DNA of 64,000 nucleotides from Xiphophorus maculatus (GCF_002775205.1 NC_036445.1:5476802-5540801), one strand, 5' to 3'. Counted from the first letter of the stretch, positions 50,580 to 63,944 are shown. The notes: generated by a model not told the origin, from the letters alone. A program made the numbers and translations.

Positions 50580-53500
50580 CTAGTTTGTTTCATTATGTTT
50601 GGGCTTCTGGTGCCTTGATTCCTTTGTCTCTGTGTTGGATAATTGCTGCTTCATTTTTTGTTCTGCTTTCTGCTTCTGCAGAGCCTTGAAAACCTGAAAA
50701 AAAAAACACAAAAAAAACACAGGACAAGCGTTGGTTTGGGTGTGAAAGAAAACATTGATGCTATGCTGTGAGGCAATGCAATCATAAATAGATTATTACA
50801 AAACCAAAGAACAGTGGAATGCATAAATAATAATAAAAGAATATCAATGCGCTCAAAAAATTGGGTTGATTTGATTATTACCTTAATACAGAACTCTTTC
50901 TTGGCCAGCCAGCGTCGAGTGGCCCGTCTGTAGTATTCTGGAGGGAAGGTGTAGGTAATGCCGAGCTGCTCACACACTCTCTCAAAGGTGTCAAAACGAA
51001 CCAATCTGAGGTTTTTTAGAAGCTTTTTCCTGCGATCAATGGCCATTAGCATGCGCCTCTTGTTAGCTTTGTCCTAGCATGAAACAACATGTTAAAATAA
51101 ACCATAAATACCATCTAAAAAACTCAAAATAAGATGACACGCTTGTTTTGCTTATGAAAACAAATGCAACTCATTGATGTCACAGAGATGGTATTTAAAT
51201 TCACAACCTCTGCCCTCAGTTTTAATGATTAAAATGTTCTAAGTGTGACGTAAGATGGAAACTTCCGACCGCGGCTGTGCTTGTACACATTTTATTTTAT
51301 GTGGGCTTAGTACACAGGAAATCCTGTAGCACATATACACTTCACACCAAAGGAAGCTAAAATGAGGTGAAGCTGACACATGAAAGTTGTCAAGACAAGA
51401 CTCTGAATCATGCAATTTTATTTTCATAAAGAATGCGCAAAAAATGGTTTAATAAACAAGGTGTGAAGACTTCATTTCACTCACCTTGTGGTGTTTTTGC
51501 AAATGCTCCTGATAGTTACGAATTCTTGCAGTCAAAACAGCCACTGCGATGAGAAACATCAGAAGGGGAATTCAAATCTGATTCGATTAAGATAAGGTCG
51601 TACTTATCTTTAAATTTCAGTAGAGACGTCACATGCAACATTAACGGCTTCTCACCCTGGACTTCGACTGAATTGCGATCGTTCTCATCTCTTTGAACTT
51701 TTGCAATCAGTTGTTCCTTTTTCAGCTGAAGCTTTTCCTTCTGAGGACATAGATAACACAGCTATAATCATTACTGAATTTAAAATAGGTGGCAAAACAT
51801 GCTTTTCTCCAGTGGGGACAAGGAAGCTGGTGAGCTGAGTAAAGCTTAATACGGGTCTATTCCAGAGAGTATTTCAGATCATAAAGAATTTAGTTCTAAG
51901 TCAAGCTAAAAATGAAACATTTGGTTCTTTGATCATCATTTTTGGTTTTCTGCTCATTACAACATCTATTTTTTTAAGGTTTTATTTGCTCTACTGGCCT
52001 TCATTTGATAGTGAACCAACAGGAAAGTGAGTAATGAGAGAGGTGGAAGACATGTGGCAAGGGCAACTAGGCCAGGAGTCAAGCCTGTGACGGCTGCAAC
52101 AAGAACAATGACCTCCATATGTGGGATGTGTTGTACTCCTGCTCCACCACAGTGCCCCAATTACAACATCTATTTGAACATATTCAGTTGTGAAGTGAAT
52201 GGGAACGCCCCTGTTACAATTCACTGCCTTACGTCTTATCTGTACAATACCTGCTAATTATTGTGAAAAATGTCATTCTGACCAAATGCTATGTTTTGTT
52301 CCTAGATGACAGACATTAAAACATCTCAGTGCTGCAATGCATGTGAAAAATGACAACAATTTGACTGAAACTGAATAGAAATGTAACTTCAGTTTTGAAA
52401 TAAAATGAACTGAAAAGTTGCTATTTATGTCAACTATTTTTTTCTGTGTAGCATCAGGTATTGTTAACACCTACTGCATGTAAATAACATATAAACTTCT
52501 ATCAGTCCAAGTTTTAAAAACAAAACACCCAGTGAAACCATACTAAGTGTTATTTTAAACCATGAGTTCTTACATGACTTGCCAGTTCCAGTGAAAGAAG
52601 ACGTTTGACGAGATCGTCTGTACTGTAAACACAAATATAACCATGTTTAATTAACATGAATTCATTCTCTGAAACGTATTGCAACAGAAATATTGCAAAA
52701 GTATTGCCATTCTTTAAATGCTTTCACATTTAGTGAAAAGGTCTGCAACTATAGCCTGCAATGTATTTATGCAATGGACCAGCACAAAGTACAGAATAAT
52801 TGTGCAACTGAGCATAACAGTAAAAGGACAATGATTTTAATGTTATATCTGAAAAGTGTTGCATGCATCTGCATTTAAACATAATTACTTGAAAGTAAAG
52901 GTAAAAGTAAGCCTGTAAATCCCCTAAACCAAACTGTGACCTCAGAAGTTAACCTCAGTGCAATGAAAACTCAGTATAAATATTAAGAAATTTATCAGAG
53001 AACATTAAAAGCAGGTTGAGGCTATAAAACAATATCCCATCTTAAAACGAACTGTTCAGTCCCTATGTGAAGATAAAACAGATGAAAACCTAGTAAGTCA
53101 CAGCTGTCCACCTACACTAACAGACCTGGTAAAAAGAGCTTCAATCAAAAAAGTAGAAAAGATGTCTCTCTCTCGTAACTTTAGAGGAGCTGTAGAGATC
53201 CAGAGGTCAGGTGGGAGAATCCGTCAGTGGGAAAACTATTAGTTGTGTACACTGTTATCCAATCTGCCTGACCTTGAGCTACTTTTTAAAGTTACAATGA
53301 GCCTTTAAAAAGCTCATTGTAACTGCAGCTGGAATCAACATTCAAAACAGATGGAATCTAATCACTAATAAAGTGTTTTTTAAGGCAAATTGTTGCAATG
53401 AATTTTACTAAGGGGTATCAAAGTAACAGAGGCTCAATAAAAATTAGACATTATACAAACACACTTTCTGCCTTTTTTATTTGTAGAATATTTGTTTTCC

Positions 53501-56004
53501 CTATGTCACAATTGTGTTATTCTATCCTGCTAAAATACATTTAAAATTGTAATTATGGTGATACAATGTGTTCAGGATATGTGAATACTTTTGCAAGACA
53601 CTATTTATTTTTCCAGCTTTAATTGCTCGCAGGGTCGACCGAAATATTTTGTCTTACGTTTGAGCAAGTGGGACAGACGCATATTCCATCTTCACCATTG
53701 TTGGAGGAAGATCACTGAGTTGGCTTTCTGGGCCTGGAAGAAACCAATTGCTCACATGAGAAGATTTGCTTTAATTCAAAATATGCACACTGGGTTCTTA
53801 ATGCACACCTGTCTTCTTTTTCTTTGCAACCCGGGCATAATGTCTCACAGGTGGTGGAACTGCAAAGACTCCTGAAACCAAAAGACAAAGAAAAAAGTTC
53901 AAGGAATCTAAAATTGTGAGGACGGGAACATTTTAAATTTTTATTGTGAACACAAGACGTGCAAAATTCTCATGCAAGAAGAAGCACCTGTCTCTATAAA
54001 CAAAACAGCCGTTGTTTTGTCTCAACTTGACAAAACAAAACACCACAAATATTTTCTAGTTGAATTATTAAGAGCAAGATTTCTTTTTTGGATGATGATG
54101 ATGAAGAAATTGGTCAACATGATAAAATTGTGCAACTGCCTGAAGAAATTTTAAGAATATAACCAAGATAAGCAACTTAACACGTCTCTCCTGCATGTCA
54201 GATAGCACAACTACGCATACAACTGATAGTGACGAGATAGTGGTTTTCTATATCATCACAACCATCAACAACCAGCTTCCTGAAATTCTGATTAGTTCTC
54301 ATTAGAAATGCAACCACATGTGCAACTGATTCCCAAGTTCCCTTTCTGTGTCATGCAGAAAAAAACTAGCTTTAAAAAGCATCAGCTCAGTGCATGGAAA
54401 TGCATACACTTATTGAATTTGTACCTAAAGAAGGAAAACAATGTATCATTTTGCCTATGGTCCATAACACAAAATCCTAACACTCATAAAATTTTGCAGC
54501 TGTAACATGCCAAAAAGTGAAAAAGTCCACATAGTACTTTTGTCAGGTTGCGTATGATGATAATAAGGCAGATTTAAAGGGGGAAATGAAGGCTAAGCTT
54601 CTCTAGATGGTACAGATATGATAATGATGAAAGAAGTTGTGGTGAGAAGTTGGATAAAGAGTTGCAGTGGCTTACGTTGTTAGTCAGGCCTTATGAAAAC
54701 TTTTTAAAAAATGGCATAAAGATTTTACTTTTTTCTGTCCGAATAGCATGTTTGTCGCCATGATCACTTTTTTCCTCAATAATCTATTCTATATTACGGA
54801 GAATTTATTCATAACATTATTATTAACATACGTGTCTTTTCTTACTGTGTGGAGACACTAAGTGCTTGAAAAGAAATCTCTTAATGTTTTATGATGCTAA
54901 AAGTTTTATTTCTATCAATGGCTGTGAACTGGACAGATAAACAACATAAAACAAACTATGTTTAGTTTTTTTTTTTACTTTTGTTTTAGTACATTAATTT
55001 ATTAATGACTGTACTTATGTCTAAAATAAAATCCTTTTAAACTTTGACCCAAGACATTGCTTTATTTATAGAATAGCTGGTAAAGTAGTCAGGCTACAGG
55101 CTCAGGTAACAACCCTTAATTCAGGATTTGCAAATGTACTCATTTAAATTTGAAACAAGAACTTGTTAAAACCTTGTTTGGTACCAGTAACTGAGCCCTT
55201 CTTAGTTGCAAATGTCTCATTCTGTGACAATATAGATTGTTAATAGTTTGAAAGTAAGTTAAGAAACCTTCCTACACCCATAAGCAGCAAGTGTGGCGTT
55301 TTTAAGACGAGCAAACTACCAAAACTCTTTCTTTAATAAAGGTGACCAAATTTTCTAATGACCAGTTTATCAAGTGCATAATAAGTGGCACCTGGCTGCA
55401 ACTTTCCCTTCTAAATCCTGCAGAGGTAGGTGGGATGTACTTACTTTCCCACATACAAAACGTTTTCTGTTCTGTTTCAGCTGTGCTTGTGTACACTTGA
55501 GGTCAGATTCAAATGATATTAGAACCTGCAAAGACCAGATAATTTCACTTTGAGATGGGAAGTGTAAATATCAAGAGCTTGAAAGGGGATGCGCATCGTA
55601 AAATAATTATATTGTTCGGTCTGAATATGAAGAACAAATTACCAAACATTCCTGGGCAAACACACATAATTGAAGAAATATACTGTGTAAATAAGTAAAG
55701 AGTTTTATTTAACAAGGTGACATACTTCAATTCTGTCAACAGCGCCGACTGCTGGTGACGGTACAAATGACAGCAAGGTTCTGTCAGCAGTTTTCTAACA
55801 TTTACGGTGGATATTGAAATAGTGTTTACTTCCTCTGGATTTTAATTTATCTTACCCACCTTTGCTAACTGCAGGTCCTGATAACAGAGCCGAAGCGCAG
55901 CAGCTCCAAGGTCTGACTGACACCGCGGGGTACAGACCGGAACTTTCACGCAAAACACCCACGGAAGACTTCAGAATGGTCCGCAGGCCAAAACTGGAAA
56001 ACAT
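50580..56004 (-). CDS. mrps15: Mitochondrial small-subunit ribosomal protein uS15m (MRPS15)
   Basis: Eight exons, 5' to 3': 56004-55860, 53871-53809, 53733-53658, 52622-52574, 51740-51656, 51543-51485, 51073-50882, 50693-50580. They join in phase to 260 aa (human is 257 aa as I recall it). The N-terminus, MFSSFGLRTILKSS, is rich in Ser, Leu and Arg and lacks acidic residues early on, which fits a mitochondrial targeting peptide. The linker contains VRHYARVAKKKK, then the conserved DDLVKRLLSLELA helix. The S15 domain covers about residues 140-220: ARIRNYQEHLQKHHKDKANKR, split by an intron, followed by RRKKLLKNLR and YTFPPEYYRRATRRW. The tail is Lys/Gln-rich (KALQKQKAEQKMKQQ). The protein is part of the 28S subunit of the mitoribosome. 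Intron 3 (52623-53657) holds a decayed Tc1 element and intron 4 (51741-52573) a SINE. Confidence 0.96.
51960..52160 (-). mobile_element. tRNA-derived SINE relic in mrps15 intron 4
   Basis: On the minus strand it begins GGCACTGTGGTGGAGCAGGA and has a degenerate B-box (GGCTTGACTCC, 52085-52075). The body follows with CCACATGTCTTCCACCTC and TTACTCACTTTCCTG. It is the same family as the copy near 3.3 kb. Its insertion in a spliced intron explains the spurious reading frames there. Confidence 0.6.
52685..53610 (+). mobile_element. Nearly full-length but decayed Tc1-like transposon in mrps15 intron 3
   Basis: Both ends are recognisable: TTGCAAAAGTATTGCCATTC at the left, and TGTGAATACTTTTGCAAGAC in reverse at the right, near 53580-53600. 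Between them are the leader (GAAAACTCAGTATAAATATT) and transposase remnants (GGAGCTGTAGAGATCCAGAG, GGTGGGAGAATCCGTCAGTG). An interlocked inverted repeat at 53282-53324 sits inside it. Confidence 0.6.
53282..53324. repeat. Interlocked inverted repeats (A-B-A'-B') inside a Tc1 relic
   Basis: A 53282-53291 pairs with 53303-53312 (10 bp). B 53290-53302 pairs with 53312-53324 (13 bp). Both are exact. Confidence 0.9.
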
Positions 56005-56110
56005 GGTTTAGATTATAGATAAATACACATATAATAACTCCGCTGAAAATGCTTGAAGTGTGACAAGTAATCACACCCGACCGCTACAAGAGGTCCGCCA
56101 TTTTAAATAG
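56005..56110 (-). promoter_or_regulatory. mrps15: mrps15 proximal promoter with YY1-like site
   Basis: About 90-100 bases upstream of the ATG, the minus strand reads AAAATGGCGGACC (plus 56095-56107), a good match to the YY1 core AANATGGCGGC. YY1 sites close to the start are common in mitochondrial ribosomal protein genes. The first exon itself is locally CpG-rich. The site is seen; its use is inferred. Confidence 0.5.
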
Positions 56111-57260
56111 ACTCTACTAGCAGAGTGTGAGAAAAGGATTGAATAAGAAGGTTAAACAAACAATCCCAGATAACATCAATACAATTACTTTTACTTTAAA
56201 TAAAACATATGAAAAATAATTAGGTTAAAAATATAAACAGTGTTTTTGTTTAATTAACAATTAAAAGGACTCCTATGGAATTTGAGAACAATATTATATT
56301 TGATTTCACCATTTTCTAGATGAGTATATGAGTATGGACAAAGTGGGGTTTTTTTTGTCCTTTATTCCCTATTTAATTGACTAAGTACTTCATTGTGTCA
56401 TTCTATCTATTTTTGTGCCCTGACTTGTTTCCTTCCTTGTGACTTTCTTCTGTCTTTCCTGATGTTCTTCATTTTTTGTCCATCATAAACATGGTAAAAG
56501 TAAACACCAAAAGGTGATTTTACGAAGTACTGACTTAAATTTTAGGCTTCTAATTTGTTATATTACATGTATCATTTTTCTTCCATGCAATGAGGCACTG
56601 CCACAGAAAATCCTATTAAAATGTATTGCTTTTTTGGTTCTTAGCACAAGAAATGCAAATATTATGTATACTTTAGCAAGGTATTGCTTAGGTTTAGTGC
56701 ATTTACTAAGAAATTAGTGAAATAATGAATTTACAGTCATGTATAAGTGCTACATTGCTCTAGTTAACTTTTTTTTTTTAACCATGTATGCATAACAACA
56801 TCTACTATGCACGCCTAATGACCACTCGAGCTGGGCACCGGATCCCCCCTGCTGACCCGCCCTGCAAGGATGGATGGATGAGTAAAACAGATTATGATTA
56901 AAAATGAGAGTTTTATTTTTGATGGTTGCTCTACAACACATGAATAAAGTATAAGCCGAAACAAAACATTGCAATTTTCACTCACACGGTTGAAAGAGGT
57001 TATGGAAATCACAAATCATTTTCATTTACATATTTATCAAAGTGCAGTACTGTGATCATCCAGCTAAAGAATATAAGAATCTGCCTCTCACATGGGCCAT
57101 CACACATAAAGGCACATCATATATACTGTATACTAAATCATGTGATTATGAAAAATACCACTTCTTTTACACAGATATAGAGGTAAGTAATAAAATATTT
57201 CCTTTACATTGCAGAAAGGTGTTACATGTATCATATATAGAAAGTTTTTCTTACTATATA
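56111..57260. other. Intergenic region between mrps15 and csf3r
   Basis: AT-rich and without exons. It has a GC-richer SINE-like fragment at 56795-56885. The 3' end of csf3r probably enters from the right. Confidence 0.5.
56795..56885 (+). mobile_element. Possible SINE fragment
   Basis: A GC-rich island in AT-rich DNA reads CGAGCTGGGCACCGGATCC, then CTGCTGACCCGCCCTGC, then a GGATGGATGGATG tail. The ending resembles teleost repeats that finish in GGATGGATGG. It is short and has no recognisable head, so the assignment is tentative. Confidence 0.35.
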
Positions 57261-57264
57261 TTTT

Positions 57265-57270
57265 TTATTT
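57265..57270 (-). terminator. csf3r: Candidate csf3r polyadenylation signal
   Basis: The minus strand reads AATAAA (TTTATT on plus) about 710 bases past the csf3r stop, beyond the long TA repeat. No earlier canonical hexamer was noticed. The call is weak because the region is extremely AT-rich. Confidence 0.25.
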
Positions 57271-57629
57271 CTTTTTGAAGAAAAGCAGACATTTCTCCAT
57301 GAGCTTCCACCCAAAACTTCTTTAACTGATCTTCATAATGTTTTTATACATAACTATTGAACACAGTGAGAGCAGTACGCAGTGTCCAATCAGAAGTGTA
57401 AAGGTAAGACTTTCAGAATTCCCATAAGGTATATTCGTGAAGCTACTTTCTTTGGAATACAGCTCAGTGAATGAGGTATTCATGTTTTCTCACAATATGT
57501 AATGAATCTTGAGGTCAACACTATAGTTTCAGAAAATATTGTTAGACATTTTAACCTATTGTCAAATCAGCTATTGTTTAAACCACTTCCTTAAAAAATG
57601 TATATATATATAACTTATTAATTTGTTTT

Positions 57630-57746
<117 letters not shown>

Positions 57747-57981
57747 TACATATACTATAGCTCATTTGACCTCTAACCACCTCATGAAAATTAAAACATA
57801 TATTTAAAAAAGTGTATTTCTATAAATGTAAAAAGCAGCACAAAAACAAAATAATTATGATTTAAATCTAATCTGCTGGTGCAGAGGTATAATGCTGGGT
57901 AGGTTCATTTACAAAAAACAAAACAAACAACAAAAAAAACACACTCAAAGCAAGCATACTCTAATGACCAGCAAGTTAACT

Positions 57982-60900
57982 TTAGTTATTTTCACTCTCA
58001 TTCATGGCCAAGGCACACAGAAAGGGAAAGTCATCCCAAACAATAGCTGGGCCTTCCTCTCCTTCAGGAATATCATCATCACAGGACCCAAAGAAACACT
58101 GCTCTTTTGGCATCATATCATTTACAACATTCTGGTAGCATTTTGGAGTGAAAGACTCTTCAGTTTCCAAGAGGGGTTGTGTAGATTCAGAGCGCAGGTA
58201 GACATGAGGCTCATCAGGTATTGGGTCGTTGCAAGAGGACAACAGTACAGTCGCATAAGGAACAGACTCGCTGTTTGAACCAGAGTATGTAGGAGTGAAC
58301 GGTGAGCCACAAATCGACTCGCCAAGATCACTGGTGTCTTCTGAGCTGTTTAACCAAATATCATCCTCTTCTTTGCTAAGTTTGGTTGGAAGGTCCAGGA
58401 AGCTGAGATGGGACAAGCATATTGGATTTGGCTCCTCGTTGTCCCAGGATGGATGGGTAAACTGTAGAGGGAAACAATAAATGTATATATTTAATGAGAA
58501 AAGGACAACACACACACACAGCCAAAACTGAAAATATACACTGATTGATTTATTGATTTATATTTTTATTACTAGTTTTTTTGTTATATAATTTAATCTT
58601 ACAGTTATCTTGCATGGATCCTTTGATGTCCATATATTCCAAATAAAGCTTTAATTTACATACAGATTTAATTTATAGGAAAAACTAATATAATTCCAAA
58701 ATGCTTGTAATTCTCTAACACTTTAGAATTGTAGTAGTTCATGTTACACTTATGTATTCATTGTGGTCATGTTAAGTTAACATCTGTGACAGCTGTTAAT
58801 GTTCATTACCTGTGTTGATTCTGATGACCATCTTTTAATGCTGCTGTTAGCCGGATCTGGAACAACTGGCCACATGTAACCATTCAGCCTTAAGGTAAAA
58901 CAAATAGAAGTGAAAAAGTGTTTTCCCCTTTATGTAATTCTTCTGCTTGTCTTTTTCATTATAGTTAATTATTTCAAATCATTAAACATGTTTCAATATA
59001 ATACAGATTACATGTGGAAAAAAATCTATATCCAAATCAACATAATCCTATTTTTAAAAATTACTGTCCTCCTTTCATGAATCAGTTAACTGATCAGTCA
59101 CTGTCATACCTGTAGACTGAAAATATATTCCAGGAGAGGTTGACCTACCAAACTCCTCCAATTGCACATAGTCAAAGAATTGTCCAGTATTTCACAAAAG
59201 AACCCAGAAAAAGTTCAAAACCACTGCAGGTCTCATTTGCTTATAAGGTCAGGATTCATGATTCAACAACAGGACATAAGAATTGGCAAACTAAGCATTT
59301 AAGGTGAAAACCACAGCTGACCAAAAATAACCAATCACTTATTAGGTTTAGTCTTCTCAAAACCTCAGTCAGTCATGGAGGTCAAATTCTGCTGGAGGTT
59401 TCTTCCTGTTAAAGGGGAGTTTTCCTTTACACTGTCTCTGCTTGCATGCTCAGTGTGAGAGATTGCTCCAAAGTCAATGACAGAATGCAAGTGATAGTCC
59501 ATTGCTCCTAAATGCTCATCCACAAAGCTGAATACTGCAGGTCAGTAGCCTGATGTAACCTGCTAGGTCTCCATAGATCAAAACCTTTTAACTACTTCGA
59601 AGTATAAACTGAACTTGACTGAATTATTTGATAGCTAGGATTGACTTTGAATCTGTCTGTAGGATTTGATTGAATTTACTTTTTTTGTAAAGTGCCTTGA
59701 GGCGACATAATTTGAACTCACCCTATAGAAATACACTGAATTCAAATGAATTTTATTAATAACCCAATATGTAAATGATTTTAACATATTTCAACTTGTG
59801 TTGTGAACAAAAACATATAAGTGTTTATAAGAAATTTGTAAGTAAGCAAAAATCTATTCACAGCACTGCATCTTAGATCTCTAGAGTATATGGTTTTTGG
59901 TGGGCTTACTTTTTGTGTTTGGAGAAGCAGGTCCAGATGATGGAAATGATCAGCAATGCCAGTCCAACTCCAATTGCAGTTACAGTGATCACAACAGTCA
60001 TAGCATCTTGGAAAAGGAAATCATATGTTGCGATATGAAATCTAATCAATAAATCCATATTCTGCTCATTGACTCTCTAAATGGTAAATTAAAATATGGT
60101 ACCAACCAAAGGAGTTCATTTTAACATAAATTGTTGATCCGTTCAGGCTCCCACCAAATGTGCTAACCATCATGAAAGCTTCATATGTAGATGCAGTGTT
60201 GAGGTGCTTCAGGATCACTCTCCTGTCTTTTGCATCGGCACTCTCAACTAGAAAAATGTCCAAGGTTAAAAAACTTCAAAATCATTTTACATTCAAAACA
60301 ATTCAAACCTTTTAACCTACCTTTGACAGATCCATTCTCTTCCCAGTAGAAGACTTGGTAGCTCTTAATAAATCCATTCCTTTGCTGTAACGGGATTTCA
60401 TCCCATGAAACCTCTATATCTGACCACCAGGTCTTTTTAATTTGAATTTTAGGAACCGCTGATGGAGCTTCAAAAGGAAAGGTACAGTTTGTATTAGAGT
60501 GTATCTGGATTTGAATGAGCAAATTAATCATTTTCTTTCCACAAGAGGGCAACATTCCATAAGAAATGATCTGTTCCCAGAGAGCTCGCACTGTTCCTGT
60601 AATCTGAATAATGTGAAAGGCTTTCTACTTGTTTAAAGTTGAGGCAACTTGACTCTTACACCTATGCATGCTCTTTGTGTGATCCCCCGTTTGTCTTTGG
60701 TGACTTACCCTTTTGTCTCAAGTAGGCATTAACAGTCTGAGGAGGCCCCATCCCATCCTTAAACCGGGGATATACAGAGATCCCGTAGGGCTTGTAGGGC
60801 TCAAAGCTGCCTATGGATGAGAGTGTAGAGGGCAGAGTGGATCAGTGATCACAAGCTAATTACAGTGTTTACAGGTAGATTCAGGAAAGGAGAAAATAAG

Positions 60901-63900
60901 AATCTTGCTCAAAAGTGACTATTTGAATTCATGTAGTGAGAGATGAAAGTGCAATTGCGACATGGCTTATGGAAAGATGTAAAGCAAAGTCTTATTGACA
61001 TACCGGTTATGATGAGACTAGACTGGTTTTTATTCACAATTTCAAAACGAACGTGGCTGAGGTCTAGTTTTAGTAAAGGTTTCCATTCCACCACATAATC
61101 AGTGAGACCTAAAGTCACCTCAGCTGTCCACTGGACCAGAAATGATCTGTCATCATAAGGAACAGCTGTGACATCCATGATTGCCGTGTGAGCTGAAGAC
61201 ATAAAAACATCTCAAGTTTACAAAAAACATTATGTACCAAGACACTCTATAGACATTGTCTTGCAAATTATTAATTTTGTCACATTGTAACTGCAAACGA
61301 GAAAGGAGTGTTTATGTTTTAATGGGACACAGCAATTTTGTCAGAGTCTCAGTTGCAGTCCAGTCTGAAGAGTCATTTAAACTCTTTGAGGATGTGATTA
61401 CACTCTGATGCACAGAGTTATTAACCTCAATGGAAATTTCAGGACTTTCTTTAGCCCTCAGCTCCCATTTAGTACTGTCTGTTACTTAGCTCCATACATC
61501 AACAGAGAAGAGCTTCCTTGTCGTTGCTGAAGAAAGGCATTCTTACAGCATAACGCTGCCACCCTCATGTTTCATAATGGGAATTCAGATGTGTTCAAGC
61601 ATCTGAATCTCTCTATCCCCTATTAGAATAGGGAGAAATGCACAAACACACATATACTTTGTAGATTTTGATCTACAAAGGTGGTTTTTAAACCAATGTG
61701 CACTGCTTTGTGTTTGTCAAATAAAATCCTCCAAAAATACATTCTAGTTTGTGGTTGTAATGTGACAAAATGTGGAAAAGCTTGAGGAATATGACTCTTG
61801 CAGCATCCAGTATATTTTATTTAAATGATATGAGTTACCTTTAGGCTGGTAAATCCTAATTTCAGTGAGGGGAGATTCCCCCACACTATTCACAGCGCTC
61901 AGATACACTTTTCTTACTCTTCCAGAAAGTTGAAAAGCGCACCATTTCTCGTTTGTAGAGCACATTCTTTCTCTTTTACCACGAGGATTTGGTTTTAAGA
62001 CAACATATGTCAAATTTTGGCCATTTGCACGGAACCGTTTTGATGGCTGAAACAATAAAAAGGGGAGACTTTATACAACCCTGTAGAGGTTTTGAAGAAA
62101 AAACTTATTGACAGGCATCAAGAAATCATATAGGTACCTTCCAGAACAACTGTATGTATAGGTTTTTGCTTGTGTGATTCCTTGATACCTTCATCCACGA
62201 GTCTAAACGTCCAGTTGGAGCTGAAAAGGAAGAGGCAGCTGTCAGTGTGGCAACTTGTCAAAACTATGAACTTCTACTCTAACTCTGTAGAAAATAAAAC
62301 TTCTCCCTACAAGACAGGTCTATGGATTCACTGTCTGCATTTGCGACAAAACTCAATACTTCAATTCAGCCTGTGCCGCAGAGCGAAGCAATGAGAGATG
62401 CACAACATGACATTTGCATACACTGAAAAGATGAGGAAAAAGTGGAGAGAAAAGGCATCAGATTGGAAAATGTTAAGAGTAGCTGTTTGTGTCATTCCGA
62501 ATTGATCCGAGCCCTACCGGTCTCCAAGGTGACTCCGGATTTACTGCTGCTCCACTCGCTCCAGGGGCCCTCCATGTAGTATCTGACTCTAATTTGGGCC
62601 AAATATCGAGCTCCATGAAGGAGACGACAGCATTCCATGACCGCTTTGGATGGTCTCACTTGACTTACAAGAATCTGAGAAAAAAGATCATACAGGCATG
62701 ACATCAAATACACTGTAAATTTTAGATGGGCTCTAATACTCTTCAAATGTTTCCAGCAACAAGATCAAGTCTGACGCAATACGAATACTTTTATTTCAAC
62801 AGTTTTAACTGAACTCACTGGTGGGTCACTCATTTGGTCGCTGTCAGCAGCCTTAAGTCGGACTTCAAGGCTTAGTTGGTTGTGAAGAATCCAACTCTGC
62901 TGCTGGGACATTTTCCACTTCAGCTTGAGGCAACCTAACCTTTCAGGCTCCACATCAACCTTTTCAATACTGGGTTGGTCGAACTTAGCTGACAGAAAAA
63001 CAATCAAGATTAGATTTTTTGTGCTTTTTTTTTAAATTTATTTTCTTCATGAAGCATGGTTTAAATGAAAAAAACAAGAGTTTGTAGATCATTATGATTA
63101 ATGCTGTGATAAGAATTTAGCTTGTATAAAAATAGAAGCTGACCTTTAAAAACAACCCAGAGCAACACTACTGCTAAATTTATTTCTTTAATCCTTACTG
63201 AATTCCCAAGCCATCTGGATGACAGAAATAATCTTGTTTGGTACAAAACAAAGAAAACGTTATACCATTTCTGAAATAATACTGCTGCTGGAAACTTCAG
63301 CAGTACATTTTATTTAAAAGAAATAAAATTTACATTTTATTTAAAATAAATGTACATTTGTTTTATATGTTATGTGAGCTAGCTCTGTTACATTTTTATT
63401 TTCCCCATTTAGATTTGTGCTTATCCTAAAGATTGTTTACCAGAGGTCTTTATTTTCATTTTATTATTTTTCAGTTAATACTTACCTGCCTGTAAAGGAT
63501 CAAAAACTAAGGGTCCTGAAGTTGCCATTCCCAGGTCATTCTCTGCCTTTACGTAGATCTTGATGTCACTGTACAGAACAAATTCATTACGAGGAATCGA
63601 ATAGTGATGGACTTCTGGTGGCAGTTCATATGTATAGTTCTCATTTAAGTCTCTGAAATGAAATACAAAGCGAGAACAAAATGTTAGTTCAACCAGAAGT
63701 GCTTACAGAACTCGATGAATCAAAGATCCTTGACATCAAACTTGACTCCTTCAACTTTATTCCTCCATTGAAAATAATTCAACATATTTATAGTTTCAGG
63801 CAGAAATGTACCTTATTTCAGTGTGCAGGGTATACTTTGTAGGGAGATGGGTCTCCCACTGCCCAGGCTCCCATTCACAGTTCAAGGAACTAGGGGAGCT

Positions 63901-63944
63901 GAAGTTTGTCTGACAGCTCAGGTTTTGTGGCTTTTCTGGTGGAT
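57982..63944 (-). CDS. csf3r: Granulocyte colony-stimulating factor receptor, 5'-truncated by the window edge
   Basis: Thirteen exons, 5' to 3': 63944-63812, 63652-63486, 62988-62819, 62674-62518, 62220-62138, 62046-61839, 61192-61004, 60810-60709, 60467-60321, 60247-60107, 60006-59910, 58888-58810, 58461-57982, giving 716 codons plus stop. The signal peptide and N-terminal Ig-like domain lie beyond the window. Domains in order: cytokine-binding module with NLSCQTNFSS and CEWEPG; its second half with WSEWS at 62549-62563; three fibronectin III repeats; a transmembrane helix in exon 59910-60006 (VVITVTAIGVGLALLIISII) with FSKHKK on the inner side; box 1 (WPVVPDPANSS). The cytoplasmic tail keeps PYATV, VYLRSESTQPLL and CYQNV, which align with human G-CSFR Y729, Y744 and Y764. 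It is a class I cytokine receptor that signals through JAK/STAT3 and controls neutrophil production. LEPR, IL6ST and other gp130-type receptors are less likely given the YLR-STQPLL tail and the mrps15 neighbour. Confidence 0.95.
59340..59765 (+). mobile_element. Degenerate copy of an abundant teleost interspersed repeat
   Basis: GGAGGTTTCTTCCTGTTAAA, AGTGCCTTGAGGCGACATAA and a tail of CTGAATTCAAATGAATTTT are hallmarks of a very common teleost repeat, whose full copies end in ATAAATAAAATTGAATTG-like tails. Its class (SINE or LINE 3' end) is uncertain to me. It lies in the csf3r intron between the box 1 exon and the transmembrane exon. Confidence 0.55.
61250..61800. mobile_element. Non-autonomous Tc1-like element (MITE) in a csf3r intron
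   Basis: The left end (TGTCTTGCAAATTATTAATT, then TTGTCACATTGTAACTGCAA) and the right end (GTTTGTGGTTGTAATGTGAC, AAAATGTGGAAAAGC, ATGACTCTTGCAG) are inverted relative to each other. The inside carries TAACGCTGCCACCCTCATGT. There is no transposase frame. It lies in the 61193-61838 intron between two receptor exons. Confidence 0.6.
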
